Shown piece after piece: positions 25,249-38,204 of a stretch of DNA of 64,000 nucleotides. The notes beneath the pieces were generated by a model that worked only from the letters and a program-made list of their open reading frames with translations, was not told the origin of the DNA and did not search any database. Both the position numbers and the translations under genes were made by a program. This DNA is from Nemania diffusa (taxonomy: Eukaryota; Ascomycota; Sordariomycetes; Xylariales; Xylariaceae): contig JBBPUQ010000008.1 of the NCBI GenBank assembly GCA_038501195.1, forward strand, positions 724,001-788,000. The letters are read 5' to 3'. The number at the start of each line of letters is the position of its first letter. The stretch's first letter is position 1.

Positions 25249-25393
25249 CTTTGCTTTAATCATCACAGCATTATAATTATAATATCTTCAATTAAGACCC
25301 TTATCCCCCGCATGTTAAGAATACCGTCCTTGCTATATCGGTAGTTGATAAGAACAGCAAGAAAATTGATAGAAATGCGCTGAGGTAGGCTCA

Positions 25394-26915
25394 TTATCCA
25401 TTTGTAGCTTTCGCCTGAGGGTGGCGAAGCCATGGCGATGCTCCTTGTGGCAATTCCGTCTCCTGCAACCAGTCCAAGACAGGGGCACGCGCGATGACTG
25501 GCGCCATCATATAATCAATCACCCATCTAACCAGCGGCAGAACAGGCATGAACCATGTAGCCATGAGCCGGTGACCCCAGTTCAGCCATGCTAAATCGCG
25601 GGCGAACGTTCGCGACACCACGTGTACAGTCGTCTCGGACTCCTTGCGCTTCTTTTCATATTCGTCAAACACATCTTGGAGCATGTCCGCACTCGGCACT
25701 TCTGTTAACGGTCCCCCCTCCTTCAAGCCCTGGACAGAGTGAAGGATCCGATATAAGCCGTTGGCAAGCTCAGTAATGTCTCCTACACCGCTGTTGTACC
25801 CAAATCCGGCCTGAGGGTGTAATTTGCGGATAGCATCGCCCACAAGAGCTATGCGGCCGCCGCAAGTCCAGCGATCGACTCGTCCTTCTTCCAAATTTAT
25901 GAGGTAGGTTTCTCCTACAGTTAGAGAGTATATGTCGCGAAGGCGATACCCCGGCGCCATATGCCTGTCACCGTACTTACTTATCATATCCTGCTTGTCT
26001 TGTTCTGTGTAGCGATGACGACGCCGTGTTGGCTCTTCCAACGCTTCGTACACACTCCACCAGCCTCTACCTTTCCCTATTATAATTTGGGATGACTGAC
26101 CGTAGCTAGTACTTTGATAGACACCGCCGGGCTTCAAGCGAGGAACCTCGGGTAGGTTTCCTAGCAGCATACGGTAGGTTGCCAGGTAGGGGCTTTCCAT
26201 GTCGCGGTCAACCTTCCTTGCCGACTTTCCCTCTATCAGCGCCTCCATGCACTGCCGGGTACGACTGTGAGCACCATCGGCGCCAATAACAATGGTGCCT
26301 TGCTCTACAGTTCCATCTGCGCAGTGTACGCGTACACCATCTGATAACACCTCGATATCGGTGACGCGTTTTCCGACGTGTATACGAGCCTTTACAGGTT
26401 CAGGGAGGCATGCATAAAGAATATTTACGAACTGAGGCCGCGACATAACGCCACATCCGTATCCATGACTACACGAAGCTATTGTCAACAACTCGTAATA
26501 TTCTCTAGGTCATGTAGAACCATTCTAGAGTCCCATTTCATGCAGTGGATGCGGAGATATGGGTTGCGATGAATGTAAATCTTACATACTTTCTAGTCCA
26601 TAGAGTATCTAGCCCCTGGGTGACACGGACTAACGACCCATCATGTGCGCTGATGGTGTGGGAATCTTCTAAGGGGCTTATCATAGGCAGTATAGCATCC
26701 CGGATACCGAGCTGGTGGAGAATTCGGTGCGTCGCCGGCCACAGTCCTAGTACCGACCCAAACCGCGGGGTTAGGTTATCATGCTGTTCTAGAATCACAA
26801 AGTCGATATCTGCTTGGGAGAAAATATGGGCCGCCGTGATGGCAACAAGACCACCGCCTACAATTATAATCCTAAATGGTCTCGATTGTTGAAAACGTTG
26901 TTGTTCATTCGCCAT
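25394..26915 (-). CDS. FAD-dependent monooxygenase with C-terminal membrane segment
   Basis: Two exons, 26590-26915 and 25394-26504, are joined over an 85-bp intron and give 478 residues. The dinucleotide-binding motif is IIIVGGGLVAITAA at about residues 16-29; its last Gly is Ala. The DG motif is GADGAHSRTR, and the second FAD motif is RIALVGDAIRKLHPQAGFGYNSG, with Arg where many relatives have His. The splice joins into a plausible YYELLTIASCSHGYG segment that leads to the conserved RPQFVNILY. The C-terminal MPVLPLVRWVIDYMMAPVI is hydrophobic, as in the membrane-attached flavin epoxidases of fungal meroterpenoid and indole-diterpene pathways. No prenyltransferase or cyclase is nearby, so the substrate is open. 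Confidence 0.85.
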
Positions 26916-28827
26916 GATGGGAACTGTTGGGCTATCTGTTATGCAGCCTTAAAACATAATTGAAGGATGCGGCTCTAAGATTAGATAGATGACTGTGTGA
27001 GATCTAGCTACTTTGCCGACCTGGGGTAATTATAGTATTATCTATCCGCTTTTTAGCGAATTGTCGAGTCTATGGCAATGGCAGCTTATTAGGGTCAGGT
27101 ACCATCACCTTTTATACTAGAAAGGTGTTTTCTATTCAGGTTGATTTCAAACCGGCGAGACGACCATACCATTGCGGCGTCGGGGACTACGTAATTATGC
27201 AGGATTGTGGCAATATTCCTAAATATCAAATGCTAGCTAGAAGATGTGATATAAAAAGACGTCTGCCGTGGAGTGGCTTGATAACCTTTTGCTTTACTAG
27301 TGTATAGTAATAGTGCTTCAATTCTATCCTGTGACAGAAAATCAGCCCGTCTTGCTGTTCTATGCATGTCAGGCTATCTCATCACTCACACACTTGCATG
27401 GCGTAGTATAGTATTCCGTTACCCTAAAACAACGTATTATGGCCACACACCAATCTACCTTGAATTAGATTGTACGTCATTGACACAACAGGAGCCCCCT
27501 CAAATAGTGCTTACTATATCCTCTTCACCGAGAGGTTATCTGCAGGAGATAGGAAACTTAATGACGGGATACCCGAGGAGGAGTAATGATGATCTTTCCA
27601 TATATGCGGCGCCTATTTTGTACTATGACGACTCACTTTACTTAGAACGCAGAAACAGTTAAGCGATGTTTGAATATACCGCATACGGCGAATAAGACCC
27701 CCGCCAGAGCAGGGCTCAATCCGTGAACATCCTGCAGATTCAGTGGGAGAGCAACAGACTATCTAGAAAATTCAACCAATAAACAGCATGATTTATCGAA
27801 ATGTTGGAGGCGCGGTCATAAATGGAACGTCGAAGTGGCAATAGAGCTAAATTGGCAAACCGATACAAGTGACAACGACGCCAAATACCACCATGCCAAC
27901 ACCGAACATATAGTCGCCAGCGAGTCTCGGGGCATAGGTCAGTTGCCTGCCTTATCTTCACTCGCTTAGCGGTTTGCATCGCCAATTTATAACCGACTGC
28001 ATTCATACCTAGTTCGTCACAAGGTACTCGGGTATCAAAATACTGAGGGTGAGTACGTGGGTTCGGGTATACAAGGCTGGGAATAGAATGCCTAACTTTC
28101 TGCAGTGTCGAATAGAATATTCAGGGCCAATCAGTAAGTGTAATCCGTGAACGTGGGGTTTATCCTAGCTCACCTCTCAGGGCGAACTATCAACACCATT
28201 ATTAACGTAAATTTGTGCACATTTCGTCAGAAGGCCACCCAACCCCGCCCCGAGGCCTTATCAAAAAGTTGCCATTTGCTAGCGAACGTACAACTCCTCG
28301 GCGCTTTCTTACCCCAAATAAATTACATCTAAGTGTTCTCCAGGCTTTCCAGTATGACCCAGCTCCCATTAAATCTATTATAAATACCCCCTAGAAACTG
28401 CGGTGTTTTCAATCTTCTCCTCTCGCTCTTTACCCCCGCTACATTGCTTCCATTCAGTACTCAAGTCTTTAATACTTGTCGGCACATGGCGTGTTATATA
28501 TACTTGTACTAGCCGGCTGTTAATAATTCGGTCTGTATTCAGTTTGCGACCTTACGGTTTAGTACAGCGATATAGGCGACCCAATAGACCGCCACATTCT
28601 GGAAGCACTCTGAGTAAGTTTACAAGTTCTATTTGCGAATAAATCAATGGTTTTTGTTAGCATATCAATCGGTAAACTCAGGCATTTGTTTGCTAAAGTG
28701 AGGAGGGGTGTCGTTATGTAGTGTTGTATGTATCTTTGCACTGGCTAACAATTAACCATTCAGTACGCATTCGGTTTGCTCACACTGCTTATTAGATATC
28801 CAGTATAAGACTTTGGTTGCATTCATC
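26916..28827. other. Intergenic AT-rich stretch, no gene seen
   Basis: Open frames here are short and non-coding in character. The region contains the promoters of the divergent monooxygenase and HET genes. Confidence 0.5.
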
Positions 28828-31552
28828 ATGACATCAAATATTGACGAAGCTATCTCCCCTCTACGCAACGACATAATTCAAGTTAAAAATACTTGCCCCG
28901 AACGACCCTACGTAGAGCTAGTCATTCCTCCAGATACCCAAAAGGTTTTATCGGTTACTTTCACAATTGAGTCACGGGATCAAGGTACCTGAATTTTACT
29001 ATAAACAACCTCCCTGTTCTTTTCGCTTCACTATCTCGTATATTTGCAGAAATAAAAGAAGGCAGCTGACGGGCGTGAATCCCCACATAGGTTGGTGTGA
29101 TGATAAGAGCCTTCCTTATTCATATACATGGTTCGATAGTACCGTCGAGAGGGGGGGGGCGATCCGAACAGAGTTACCTATACTCACTATCAACTTCAAC
29201 CAGCTGGCAAAGAAAGAGTTTTTTGAAGCGGTCTCACTCTGGGATTGCCAGTCGGAACGTCCAGAATCCCGCTGGGTTAAGGCCTTGCAGGCCGGTGATG
29301 TAATCGGCATCGTACCGCGAACCATGTTTCGTGGTTGGGTGAACATCATTAAAAGTGCCAGCATTAAGGTCCAGTACGAGGCTAAGAATAAGGGAGAAAC
29401 AAATTCGAAATCCAAGAAGCAAGAGAAAAATAAAGAATTCTACGAGAGACCGCTGGCGTCGAATGATGTCACACATGAAGCCGAGATACGTATTCTCGTC
29501 GTAAAGCCAGGCTTAGAACACGAGCCTATTCAGTGCAGCTTCGACTTCGCCAAAATCAATACAAAGGATGCAACTATCCTACAACCTCGATTCGACGCTC
29601 TGTCTTACTTCTGGGGTGACTCCTCGTTCGATTCACGTATTCAGCTTGATCCTGATTTTCATGCCGGTGGAAGTGAGCCGTGGAAAGGACGCGACTTTTT
29701 TATTGCGCAAGGTGTTGAAACTGCCTTGCGTCGACTACGACAGAAGGACGAAGCGATTCGGATTTGGATTGACGCCATTTGTATCAATCAAACGAATGGC
29801 TATGAAAAGGCGGAACAAGTGATCTTGATGGGCTCAATTTATTCTATCGCTGCTACTGTTCATATCTGGCTCGGGGAAGGTGACCTCGTTGTTAATACCT
29901 GCATGCTTACGCTTCATGAGCTGGTGAACTATTCATCAGGCAAATGTCTAGGCGCCGAATTGTGCCGTTGCCCAGATTCTGGGATTTCGAAGCACAGGAT
30001 TAACATGCAAGCGGTCCTGGATAAGCGGTCAGAACCGGGGCCCTTGACAGTGACGCTGGAGGAGCAAACTAAGTTTCGGGAACTCTTCGATTCAAAGTAT
30101 GATTCAGAATTGAAAAGAATCGGCAACAGTTGGCTTGTCAAAGACACGACGGCGATGATATGGGGCCTATATCTCAATCCTTGGTTTACTCGGGTTTGGG
30201 TACTACAAGAAGCTGTCCTAGCACGTCGACCTCTTCTCCGCTCGGGCACAGATGTGATCCCGTTCAAAGAGGTTATCGATGTACAGTCTTGGATATTTTG
30301 TTTGAGAGACAGGCCGGAGCTTAGTACGCAAATGGCTCTACCTTCGAGCTGGAAACAACTTGTGAAATTATCACCCTCACTTAGTCCAGGAAGCAACGGC
30401 CACGAAGAAGAGACCGATGAGCTGGGCTTATATTCTAAGCCAGATCTAAAAATATTGGATATCTATCTTGAAACACTAGCTATGAACGCCACTGATATTC
30501 GAGACAAGCTTTTCGCACTACTCTCGTTCGCCGGCGAATTAAGGAATGTAAAAGAAGCGCAGAAAGATCAACTTCAACTCAGCAGTTTGATTCTACCGAA
30601 CTACCAAAAACCAGTGGACGTCGTTTTTGCCGATTTCACCAGGTGGTGGATTCATACTCATCAATCTCTTGAAATCTTGTCGTACATTCACGCAGACTCG
30701 ACCCGCTCCTGGCAACGAATGACATGCAATCAACACGATTCTGCATCACCTGTTATATTTTCTACGGGGAAACGAGAGAAACCCACCTGGATCATTCCTA
30801 CTACGGGGCGGGCGATATGGGCTCGCGCTACACTTGAAAAGCAATTCAAGTTTCGTGCAACAAGAAACGAGAAACCGCGCCTCAGCCTTAAATACGCAGA
30901 TGTCGACAAACCACAACCATTAAACCTGAAGGTCGACGGGTTACATGTCACCAAAATCGACAAAATCGGCCATTTCCCAGTTGAGGAAATCCCACCTTAT
31001 AAAAGTCAGGAGGCCATGGATAAGGATATACAGCTGGTATTTCATAGAATATTTGATCCCGGAGAAGTGTGGTCGCGCGTACATGATCCTGCCGAAAACA
31101 GATATTCTGTTGCGGAAGGTTTGAGAAGCTCTTACGACGTACACTTATATTCGCACTGGTGTCCGGACTACGACCCTGGGGAAAAGCTGCGGGCTTTGAG
31201 CCCCCCGTATCCTGATGACAAGGAGGGGATCGCCAGATTCTACGAGACAAACCAGCTGCCACCGTGTTTCGATCCCTGTTTCTTCATCACGGCGGATAAA
31301 TATTACGGCCTGTGTCCCTGGACTGCAAAAGAGGGTGATATGATTGTTTTATTATACGGCGGGAAAATTCCTTACCTTCTTCGACCCATTGACAAAAAGG
31401 AGTACGCAACATATGGTGGAGACGATGAAGATGCCCTGTTCAAACTTGTTGGCGAATGCTATGTTGAGGGAATTATGTACGGGAAGTTTCTGGGAGAACA
31501 GGAAGATGTAAATGGTCGGGAAGGAGAAACGAGGACATTTACTCTGGTTTGA
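28828..31552 (+). CDS. HET-domain protein (heterokaryon incompatibility type)
   Basis: A first exon at 28828-28984 starts at ATG MTSNIDEAIS. Its GTACCT donor joins an acceptor at 29090 (exon 2, 29091-31552) to make ESRDQGWCDDK, the start expected for fungal HET proteins with a SRDQGW-type leader. The product has 872 residues. HET motifs are FDALSYFWGD at about 220-229, IWIDAICINQ at about 277-286 and PWFTRVWVLQEAVLARR further on. A long C-terminal region follows without known repeats. HET domains trigger cell death after non-self fusion or act downstream of NLR-like receptors. Nine consecutive Gs at 29151-29159 lie in the coding sequence near residues 73-76. The frame is intact in this copy. 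Confidence 0.9.
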
Positions 31553-32116
31553 TCTCTGGTGTCAATCTATTTCTTATTCTGTTATATTTGGGTATTGAGA
31601 CGGTGTGGGCGACACGACCACATGGGGAATAGGTTGATCAGGTCATCAAGACTTTGTTTTTCTTTTTCTATTTTAGTTAGTTGGCCGTGATGAAATGAGT
31701 GGTATACGAGCGTGCTATTCAGCTTACTGACTATGACAGAGAGGTGGGAGGACCTGCTTATATACACGAACGAGATGCCTGAGCCCCTTATCTTATACAG
31801 TACACGAAGTGACTCCTTGACCTAACATACTTTCAACAAGCCGAAGCTAGTACTTCTCTTACACACGCACGCCTCTCACAGCAGCCCCCTTCGGGGGCCT
31901 GCTACTCCAAAATATACTATTGCGTTATTAGAATCTTTGTTTCTTTCGCTTCAAATCTCCAGAAGTGATCAATATGACCGTGGTTAGTCCTCTAGAGTGC
32001 GTAGTGTGTGTGTGTTGCACGCTTCGTTTCAGTATAATTGGGACCCTTGAGACCAAGGGGGATATATGTTCATATTTTATGTGAATTAACTCCACATGCA
32101 AAGTTATCAAGGAACA
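31553..32116. other. Convergent intergenic region
   Basis: The 3' ends of the HET gene and the LRR-like gene face each other here. Nothing else is supported. Confidence 0.5.
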
Positions 32117-33514
32117 TCAGTAGATCCCCTCATCTAACTCACCAGGATGACGGGGTACAGCACTCAAGGCCCATTCATCCATTCGCCCGGTCCAGGGAAA
32201 ACTTGCTCGCAGCGTCCCATTTTTATATCGTATGATTTCAGCTTGGCTACCGCCAACACTGAAGCCAGTCAGGCGAGGCAGGACCTCAAGCACGACAGCT
32301 GCAACTCTATCTACAGCCTCCGCCCTCTTCCGCGCAACCCGACGCTGGTATCGCCTACCCCCAGGCCCAAAAAAGGCGTTCCCACACCACGGACCGCCAT
32401 CCCAGCCAACATCTAACTTCGAAGCATCTGCTAGATCAACGTGTGTCAAATTCTGGAGCGAACGGAGAATTTCAAGGCTTTCCTAGTAACTGTAAATATT
32501 ATGCGTGTGGGCGAATCGGGTTCACGAACCTTTAAGGTCGAGCTCTCCGAATCTGAATCATCAGGGTCTCTAGTCCGGTGATCTAGGCTACCCCATAGGC
32601 CTAAGCTCTGGATCCCAGGCACTAACGAAACGAGATCTCCGAATAAGTTAGCCATGTATCCCATAACCCCTAAACTGTACAAATTGGCTTCAGTAATTAC
32701 CCTGGAGCATAGGTTTAGTCCATCCCCAACTCGCGACCATCGCAAATCTTGTCAGGTTGGAGGCGAATTTGGTTTCTTGCAGAAGCATGACATCAGATTC
32801 TTGACTACTACGCCAAGCCTGATTCTCCAAGACGTTGATATTTGGACACAGCCGAGCGAGGAAGTGACACATAGTACCAGGTTCCAGTCTCTTGACTGAT
32901 GGAAGGATGAGTCCGCGATGGATGAAGTGCGCCTCGAAATAGGGAGCATCGGAGGATGGAACTGCCCATATCAAGTTTTCGAGGCTCGTCATATGTTCTA
33001 ATACATCAGCAAACAAGTCCAGCACCTCCTTTGGTGGTTGCAATGGCTCAAGGATTCTCTTATCCCAATCACTGTACTGCCCACGGTGGGCGAAGATGGA
33101 CGTCTTGAAAGTCTTGACGTGTGATAGTGCCGCCGGACAGCGATTCAGTTCCCGTAGCCGCATCAAGGCATTTGGCCAGCCTGGGCGGTCGACACCTAAT
33201 CTACCATTGTCGATCTCTAGGTAGTCAAACAGATCAGGCGGTACGTCAAGTCCATGCTCGCCCCCACCTAGTTTCTCTCGGAGGTCATCGGTCGCTGATC
33301 TAGTGAGTGAAGAGCACAGGTAGGATTCGGCATCTGGTAGTCTCCCGAGCTTGTTTTTGTTTTCAATGATCCACGGGTGCTGTGCATCAAGTATGAATTG
33401 CGGGATGCGTGACCGCCTGAAAGGGTTGCTGAGAAAGTTAACCGCCTTCTCTTTCCAATGCCAGATAGTAGTCTGCCATGATATGAGCAACGCCAGGAAC
33501 AGTATGAACGCCAT
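32117..33514 (-). CDS. LRR-like hypothetical protein with N-terminal membrane segment
   Basis: The gene starts at the ATG of MAFILFLALLISW (33514). Exon 3 (32117-32482) joins the middle exon (32530-32669) cleanly over a 47-bp intron to give STLKESLEILRSLQNLTHVDL, a leucine-rich-repeat-like pattern. The first intron is uncertain. A 31-bp GTAATT..TTTAG intron (32670-32700) gives the most natural protein (439 residues) but is very short; a 61-bp intron with a weak GTTGGG donor gives 429. Segments such as LARLCPNINVLE and SLVPGIQSLGLWG resemble the LRR half of fungal F-box-like proteins. No F-box is seen; a hydrophobic leader takes its place, suggesting a membrane-bound or secreted form. Function unknown. 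Confidence 0.6.
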
Positions 33515-35424
33515 ATTGAGTCTCGTATCGATTATAAAAGGATGCGAGCTTTGCGCCGTTCTTTTATCTAAGTAAGCGCTGGGTGGCGGATGACTAGCCC
33601 AAGTACAAATGCTTCAACCTATTTCGTTCCACCATAACATTTCCAGCTTGAAGTTAATCGAATGGAAAGTAGGATACTAGTCATATCTATCACGAATGGA
33701 TGCCTAGAATAAAAGATGTCCGGCATAAGTGTTCCAAGTGTGTCACGTGTCGTGGGGTAGCGACCTAAATAGGTAGTAGGATGATACGAGATTTGATATA
33801 AGACTTGTTCATATCACGTGATTTCCTACCGTTGCCTTCCTATGAGCGGAAACAAATGCTGCCACAGTATAGATATGATGCTCTATAACTATCTAGGTAA
33901 CATGGTCCTGAGACTAATGACCGCAGTGACTTCAGCCCCTGGTTTTCAAGAATATAATAGCGCATTGTTAGTTCAGGTGTGATATCGAGCACGCACTACC
34001 CATCATGCCAAGATATCAATAGAAGTAATGTTTTATTTTATTTTGCGTTATTTCATCTTAGACAGGAACCGGCTTTACCATCGAGTTTAGTGTATTTACA
34101 CTCCCAATCGCCGACGAAATAAGTAACTCCTGCTCTGACGTACTGCAATTTTGGATATCCGATAGGGGGTCTTCCTTCGTTCGTCTCGGCTAGACAGCCA
34201 TCTATCTTCTTCACATCTTAACTCTAACCGGGCTAGCATCCTAAACAGCGTTCGGAAGATTTGGGTCGTGTAGTTCTATGTGGCTTACAGCACTCTCTCC
34301 GGGAAACAGCGTGACTAGTGAATTCGCACCCGGCGGCATTCGCTTGCTGATCTTGAATACGTCAATGTGGATTGGTACGTTAGTCGCAGCGAGGATAGTG
34401 TATAGAAGACCTAATCTAAGTACTTAAGAGGTGAGTTCTATTCTAATATCGTTACAGGGGTCGATGGATGGATGTTGGTAAGTGGTATTAAGATGGTACG
34501 ATGTAAATCGGGTGACTGAGTGATAGTCAGTGAGAGGTTGGTTGAGAACGAGGCCCGCGCCATCGTATATTTTGCCGATAAATGTAGGGGACTTTTTATA
34601 CAGGATACCACCACAACCATGGTCAGAAGCCCCGGGAAGGAGAAAAGCGGAGGAGAATTTCTATACTGTAAAGTATCTATGTATTAATTATCTTTTCTAT
34701 TTATGCCGTTGATGCAAGCGTAGACTTTTCTCTGACAATCTTATACTTCTGAGTGTCGGGGTAATCTCCATGAGGACTGCTGATTGATGTTAGCCCATTA
34801 AGGTCATGTTTATCGAAGTATTGTACCGAATATTCTATTTAAATAGCGTAAGATGGGTGATGGCATTCCTCCGATGTAAACAGACCTCCGCGATTGGCTC
34901 GTTGTCAAGACTCTCCGGGGTCCGTTAACGGACCAGATGTTATTAAAATTGGAATTAATACCATCCCAAAGCCTTTTGGGGCCCCTGCTTCGCATCTAGA
35001 AGTCTTCCATTTCCACCAATCATTGGAGCCCCCGAAACTCTGTTTGGTTGCAAGGGGCTCAGCAGAACCCCCACGATCACAGAATCTATGCATTCTCGAC
35101 ATTCCATCCATATAACGCCAATCAACGACATCTGCATTGTTTCAAATCAGTCAACTGGAATACACATGTAGATTTGGCGGGATATCTTGGCGGCTCTGGA
35201 AAAATCTAGGAATGCCGTAGTTTACCTTGTCCTCCAATGAAACGAGCTGTGTATACGACGTCTACTACTCCAAGTCCCGCAATCAGAATTAGGAAGGCCA
35301 TGAATTGTTTTTCTTTGTATTAAATATGTATATTAGATCCGCTATAGCCCATCATGGGAACGATTATAGCAGTCATCATCGAAAAGTCCTATCCTTGAAT
35401 TAGCTTTGTCATTCAGTTGCCAAT
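33515..35424. other. Divergent intergenic region, no gene seen
   Basis: About 1.9 kb between the LRR-like gene and the deuterolysin gene. A few short open frames exist but none has a recognisable motif or supporting splice pattern. Confidence 0.5.
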
Positions 35425-36697
35425 ATGAGGGCTATCGCCATTATATCGTGTCTTACTACACTGGCTCATGCCGCCGCCGTCAATCTTCCAGGGGAATCAC
35501 CCCTTGTTGTTAAGATTGAGCAGGTTGGTAACAGTGAGGTAAAGGCTAGCATCACTAATACCGGGAATGAGGCCTTGAGGGTATTGAGAGCCGGTAGTAT
35601 CCTCGATTCGTCTCCTATTGAGAAGGTAAAGATTTATCAAGGGAGTATGTGAACCTACTGATGAGCCAATATAAAGAAATTTAACTAATAGTATCGTAGC
35701 CAACAAAGTTCCCTTTACGGGAATCCGCCTCTATGTCCATACGGCTGAACTACAAGATGAAGCTTTCCAGACCATTGGGGCCAAGGAAACTGTCGAAGTC
35801 CAATGGGATGCTGCTCAGTTGCACGACCTTAGTGCTGGTGGTGACTTCAACATCGGCTCAGAGGGCAGTCTCCGGTACGCCGAGCAGGGTAGCAACCAGA
35901 TCGTCAACCAAGTGGTCTATAGCTCCAATGTCATTCAAGCCAAGATCGACGGCGCCCAGGCCGCAAAGATCCACAATGACTTTCACGAAGCGCAGGTTTC
36001 CAAGCGTATTGTCATCCAGAGCGACTGCAGCAGCTCGCAGAAGACTGTTGTCAATGCTGCTTTGGGCGTAGCCAAGACCTACGCCCAGAATGCGCAGGCA
36101 GCCGCCAGCGCCGGTACCAAGATACAAGAATACTTCAAGTCGACTTCCACCACCACTATAAACACTGTCGTGGGTGTATTCAATAAGATTGCTACCTCTG
36201 TAGTCAACAGCGGCACCAGTGGTAGCGCGAAGGTCTACTGTACTGACGTTGCCGATGCGTGTAGCGACGGTGTCGTGGCCTATACTTCTCCAGGAACTAG
36301 TAATGAATTCGTAAGTTGTCTCTTGAGTCTCTAATCCCCTAATCTCCCCGAGACAAATTTACATGCGGCAAGAGGATTTCATGGAAATTTCGGCTATTAA
36401 TTGGCTCTGGCCCCTACCAGCATTGTCCGTACGTAGAGAGAAGACACTAATGCTTCATCAAAATAGATCGTGGTGTGCCCATACTGGTTCCTGTTCCCAG
36501 CTACTGGCAATACCTGCCACATTGCTGATCAGCCGTACGTCTTCATTCACGAAGCCACGCACTTAGTTGCAGTGAAGGGAACCGACGACGTCTGCTATGG
36601 TTACGATGGCTGCGTAACTGTGCTCAGCAATTCCCAGTCGCTCGACAACGCTGATTCTTACGCTCTATATGCTAACGCTATCCATGTTGGCTGCTAA
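35425..36697 (+). CDS. Deuterolysin-type metalloprotease (M35, neutral protease 2)
   Basis: Three exons (35425-35644, 35700-36310, 36467-36697) join in frame to 353 residues, the usual size for the family. MRAIAIISCLTTLAHAAA is a signal peptide. A propeptide should precede the mature enzyme, whose region begins near the paired cysteines. The zinc motif HEATH is at 305-309. The aspzincin signature GTDDVCYGY at 315-323 supplies the third ligand (Asp). Cysteines at CDVADAC-like and YGYDGC positions fit the family's disulfides. The secreted enzyme cleaves basic protein substrates at low to neutral pH. The second intron (156 bp) is long for this window. A nearby esterase and LPMO suggest a small secretome neighbourhood. 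Confidence 0.9.
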
Positions 36698-36950
36698 AAA
36701 TAGCCTGTCGGGTGGGGAAAAATGGAGCGCGGGGTAGATCGTACCGTGGGTCACTAGCATGTGAGAGGGGCGGGGCATCGATGGACAGTGGCTATAATAC
36801 CCCTCACGGTGTCTACTGGGTGAGATCCAAATAAACCATCTCTTCAACATAGGGACCTAGGTACTCCAACAGAGCCTGCCTAGACACCCCATTGCTTCGT
36901 CGGGAATTTAGACACTCTTTTTATAATCACACTTTAGAAATCTATCGAAC

Positions 36951-37034
36951 ATGAGAGGCTGCGACATTTGCGACGGTTCAGGCTATGTGGGCCCAAAGAA
37001 GGATGTGAAATGTCCCGTGTGCAATACTAGTTAG
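36951..37034 (+). CDS. 27-residue CxxC..CxxC mini-protein (DnaJ zinc-finger-like)
   Basis: A short frame from ATG to TAG encodes a peptide with CDICDGSGYVG followed by KCPVCNTS. The CxxCxGxG unit plus a second CxxC is the half-site pattern of the DnaJ/HSP40 zinc-binding domain, here standing alone. The spacing of the four cysteines would suffice for one zinc site. A splice near the end (GTAAGA at about 37040) could extend it, but no convincing second exon was found. It may be a real small protein or the first exon of a larger one. Confidence 0.4.
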   Translation: MRGCDICDGSGYVGPKKDVKCPVCNTS

Positions 37035-37594
37035 CTCTAGGTAAGAGACACTGATCTCGTATAAGGCATCGATTTGAGGGCTAAGCTGGTCTCTACGAAA
37101 GACCTCAAAATGTGCTAACACTTCGCAGAAAAATACCATTGACTGTCATCCCAAAATTGCGATATCTATGAAGCCCATTGACTCTATTCGGATCGCAGGG
37201 TAGATCCACGGGGTTATTGAAGTATTTTGTTTATGGTAGAAGAGCTCTTTAGGAGGTTGTTCATGCTTTACAGCAGAGGCGCTAAAACATAATTTGAAAA
37301 GCCTGCACTATTTTGATAGCTTCATGTCACAACCAGCGGTGTTGTTTTGTAATTACTTTCCGAGCCGCCTATTAATGAAATAAGAATACTTCGCAGTTCC
37401 CTCATGTGTTGCGCATTGTCCCTTGTCCCTTGTCCCTGAGCATTTGGGACATGTAATATATGCATACCGATAGGATTTCTTTCATTCAACCTGGCAGTTT
37501 TCTACCATCTTCTACCAGTCTACTTTATAATCTCTATTTGAAGCATTTCCATGCTATCTCAGAAGACCCTGAGCTATTAGGAATAGCGCACACT

Positions 37595-38204
37595 TCACTC
37601 TTTCTCCTTCATGACCATAACCAAGTCTTTCACATCCTGTTTAAAGTGTCCGGTGTCATCGTGTCTCGCTATCTCCAGAATTATATCCACCAGTTCCCGA
37701 TGAGTGCGGCAATACAAGTAGAGCCCCGCAGTCGGATTCTGGACGCGGCCCCTAACGGAAATGGGCCTGGGCTTCTTGCTTTGCATACGCTTCAATATTT
37801 CGACAACATCCTTGTGGGTATCGAGACTTTTGAGACACGTATTCATTATGATTTCTCGAAGTTCAGAACCGCATAGTCCACGAAGGAATTGCTTGAAGGT
37901 AGACGGCGCAGGGCGTTCTAGGATCTCGAATCTGGGTGCCCGTGTTCGGGTAACCATCTTGGGTGAGTTAGGCGTGGTATATTGCGAAGCCGTGACTCCA
38001 TTTATGCGCCAGGTGGGTTCAATATAGTAAGCTCTTATTCTGTGCATTAGCTTTCTATCGCGTTGTTTTGGTTACACCGTATTGTCTTATGAATTCTTAC
38101 CCACGGGGATCGGAGCGCTCCACCATGTCACGGAGATTCTTCAGGACATCCTCCTCGGAGTTCCTCTTGCTCTCGCCGCTGTAGGTATTAATCGCGAATG
38201 TCAT
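37595..38204 (-). CDS. Two-exon hypothetical protein
   Basis: Exon 1 (38101-38204) starts MTFAINTYSGESK and joins exon 2 (37595-38039) across a 61-bp intron with GTAAGA donor and CACAG acceptor. The splice gives RSDPRGIRAYYIEP in frame and a product of 182 residues. The protein is basic and mostly helical, with LRGLCGSELREIIMNTCLKSL and HKDVVEILKRM helices and a charged C-terminus. It has no signal peptide or membrane helix. I do not recognise the family. The clean splice and coding-like composition are the support. Confidence 0.6.

Noticed and set aside
27300..27662. 120-codon plus-strand frame between monooxygenase and HET genes
   Set aside because: Composition is not coding-like and nothing in it was recognised.
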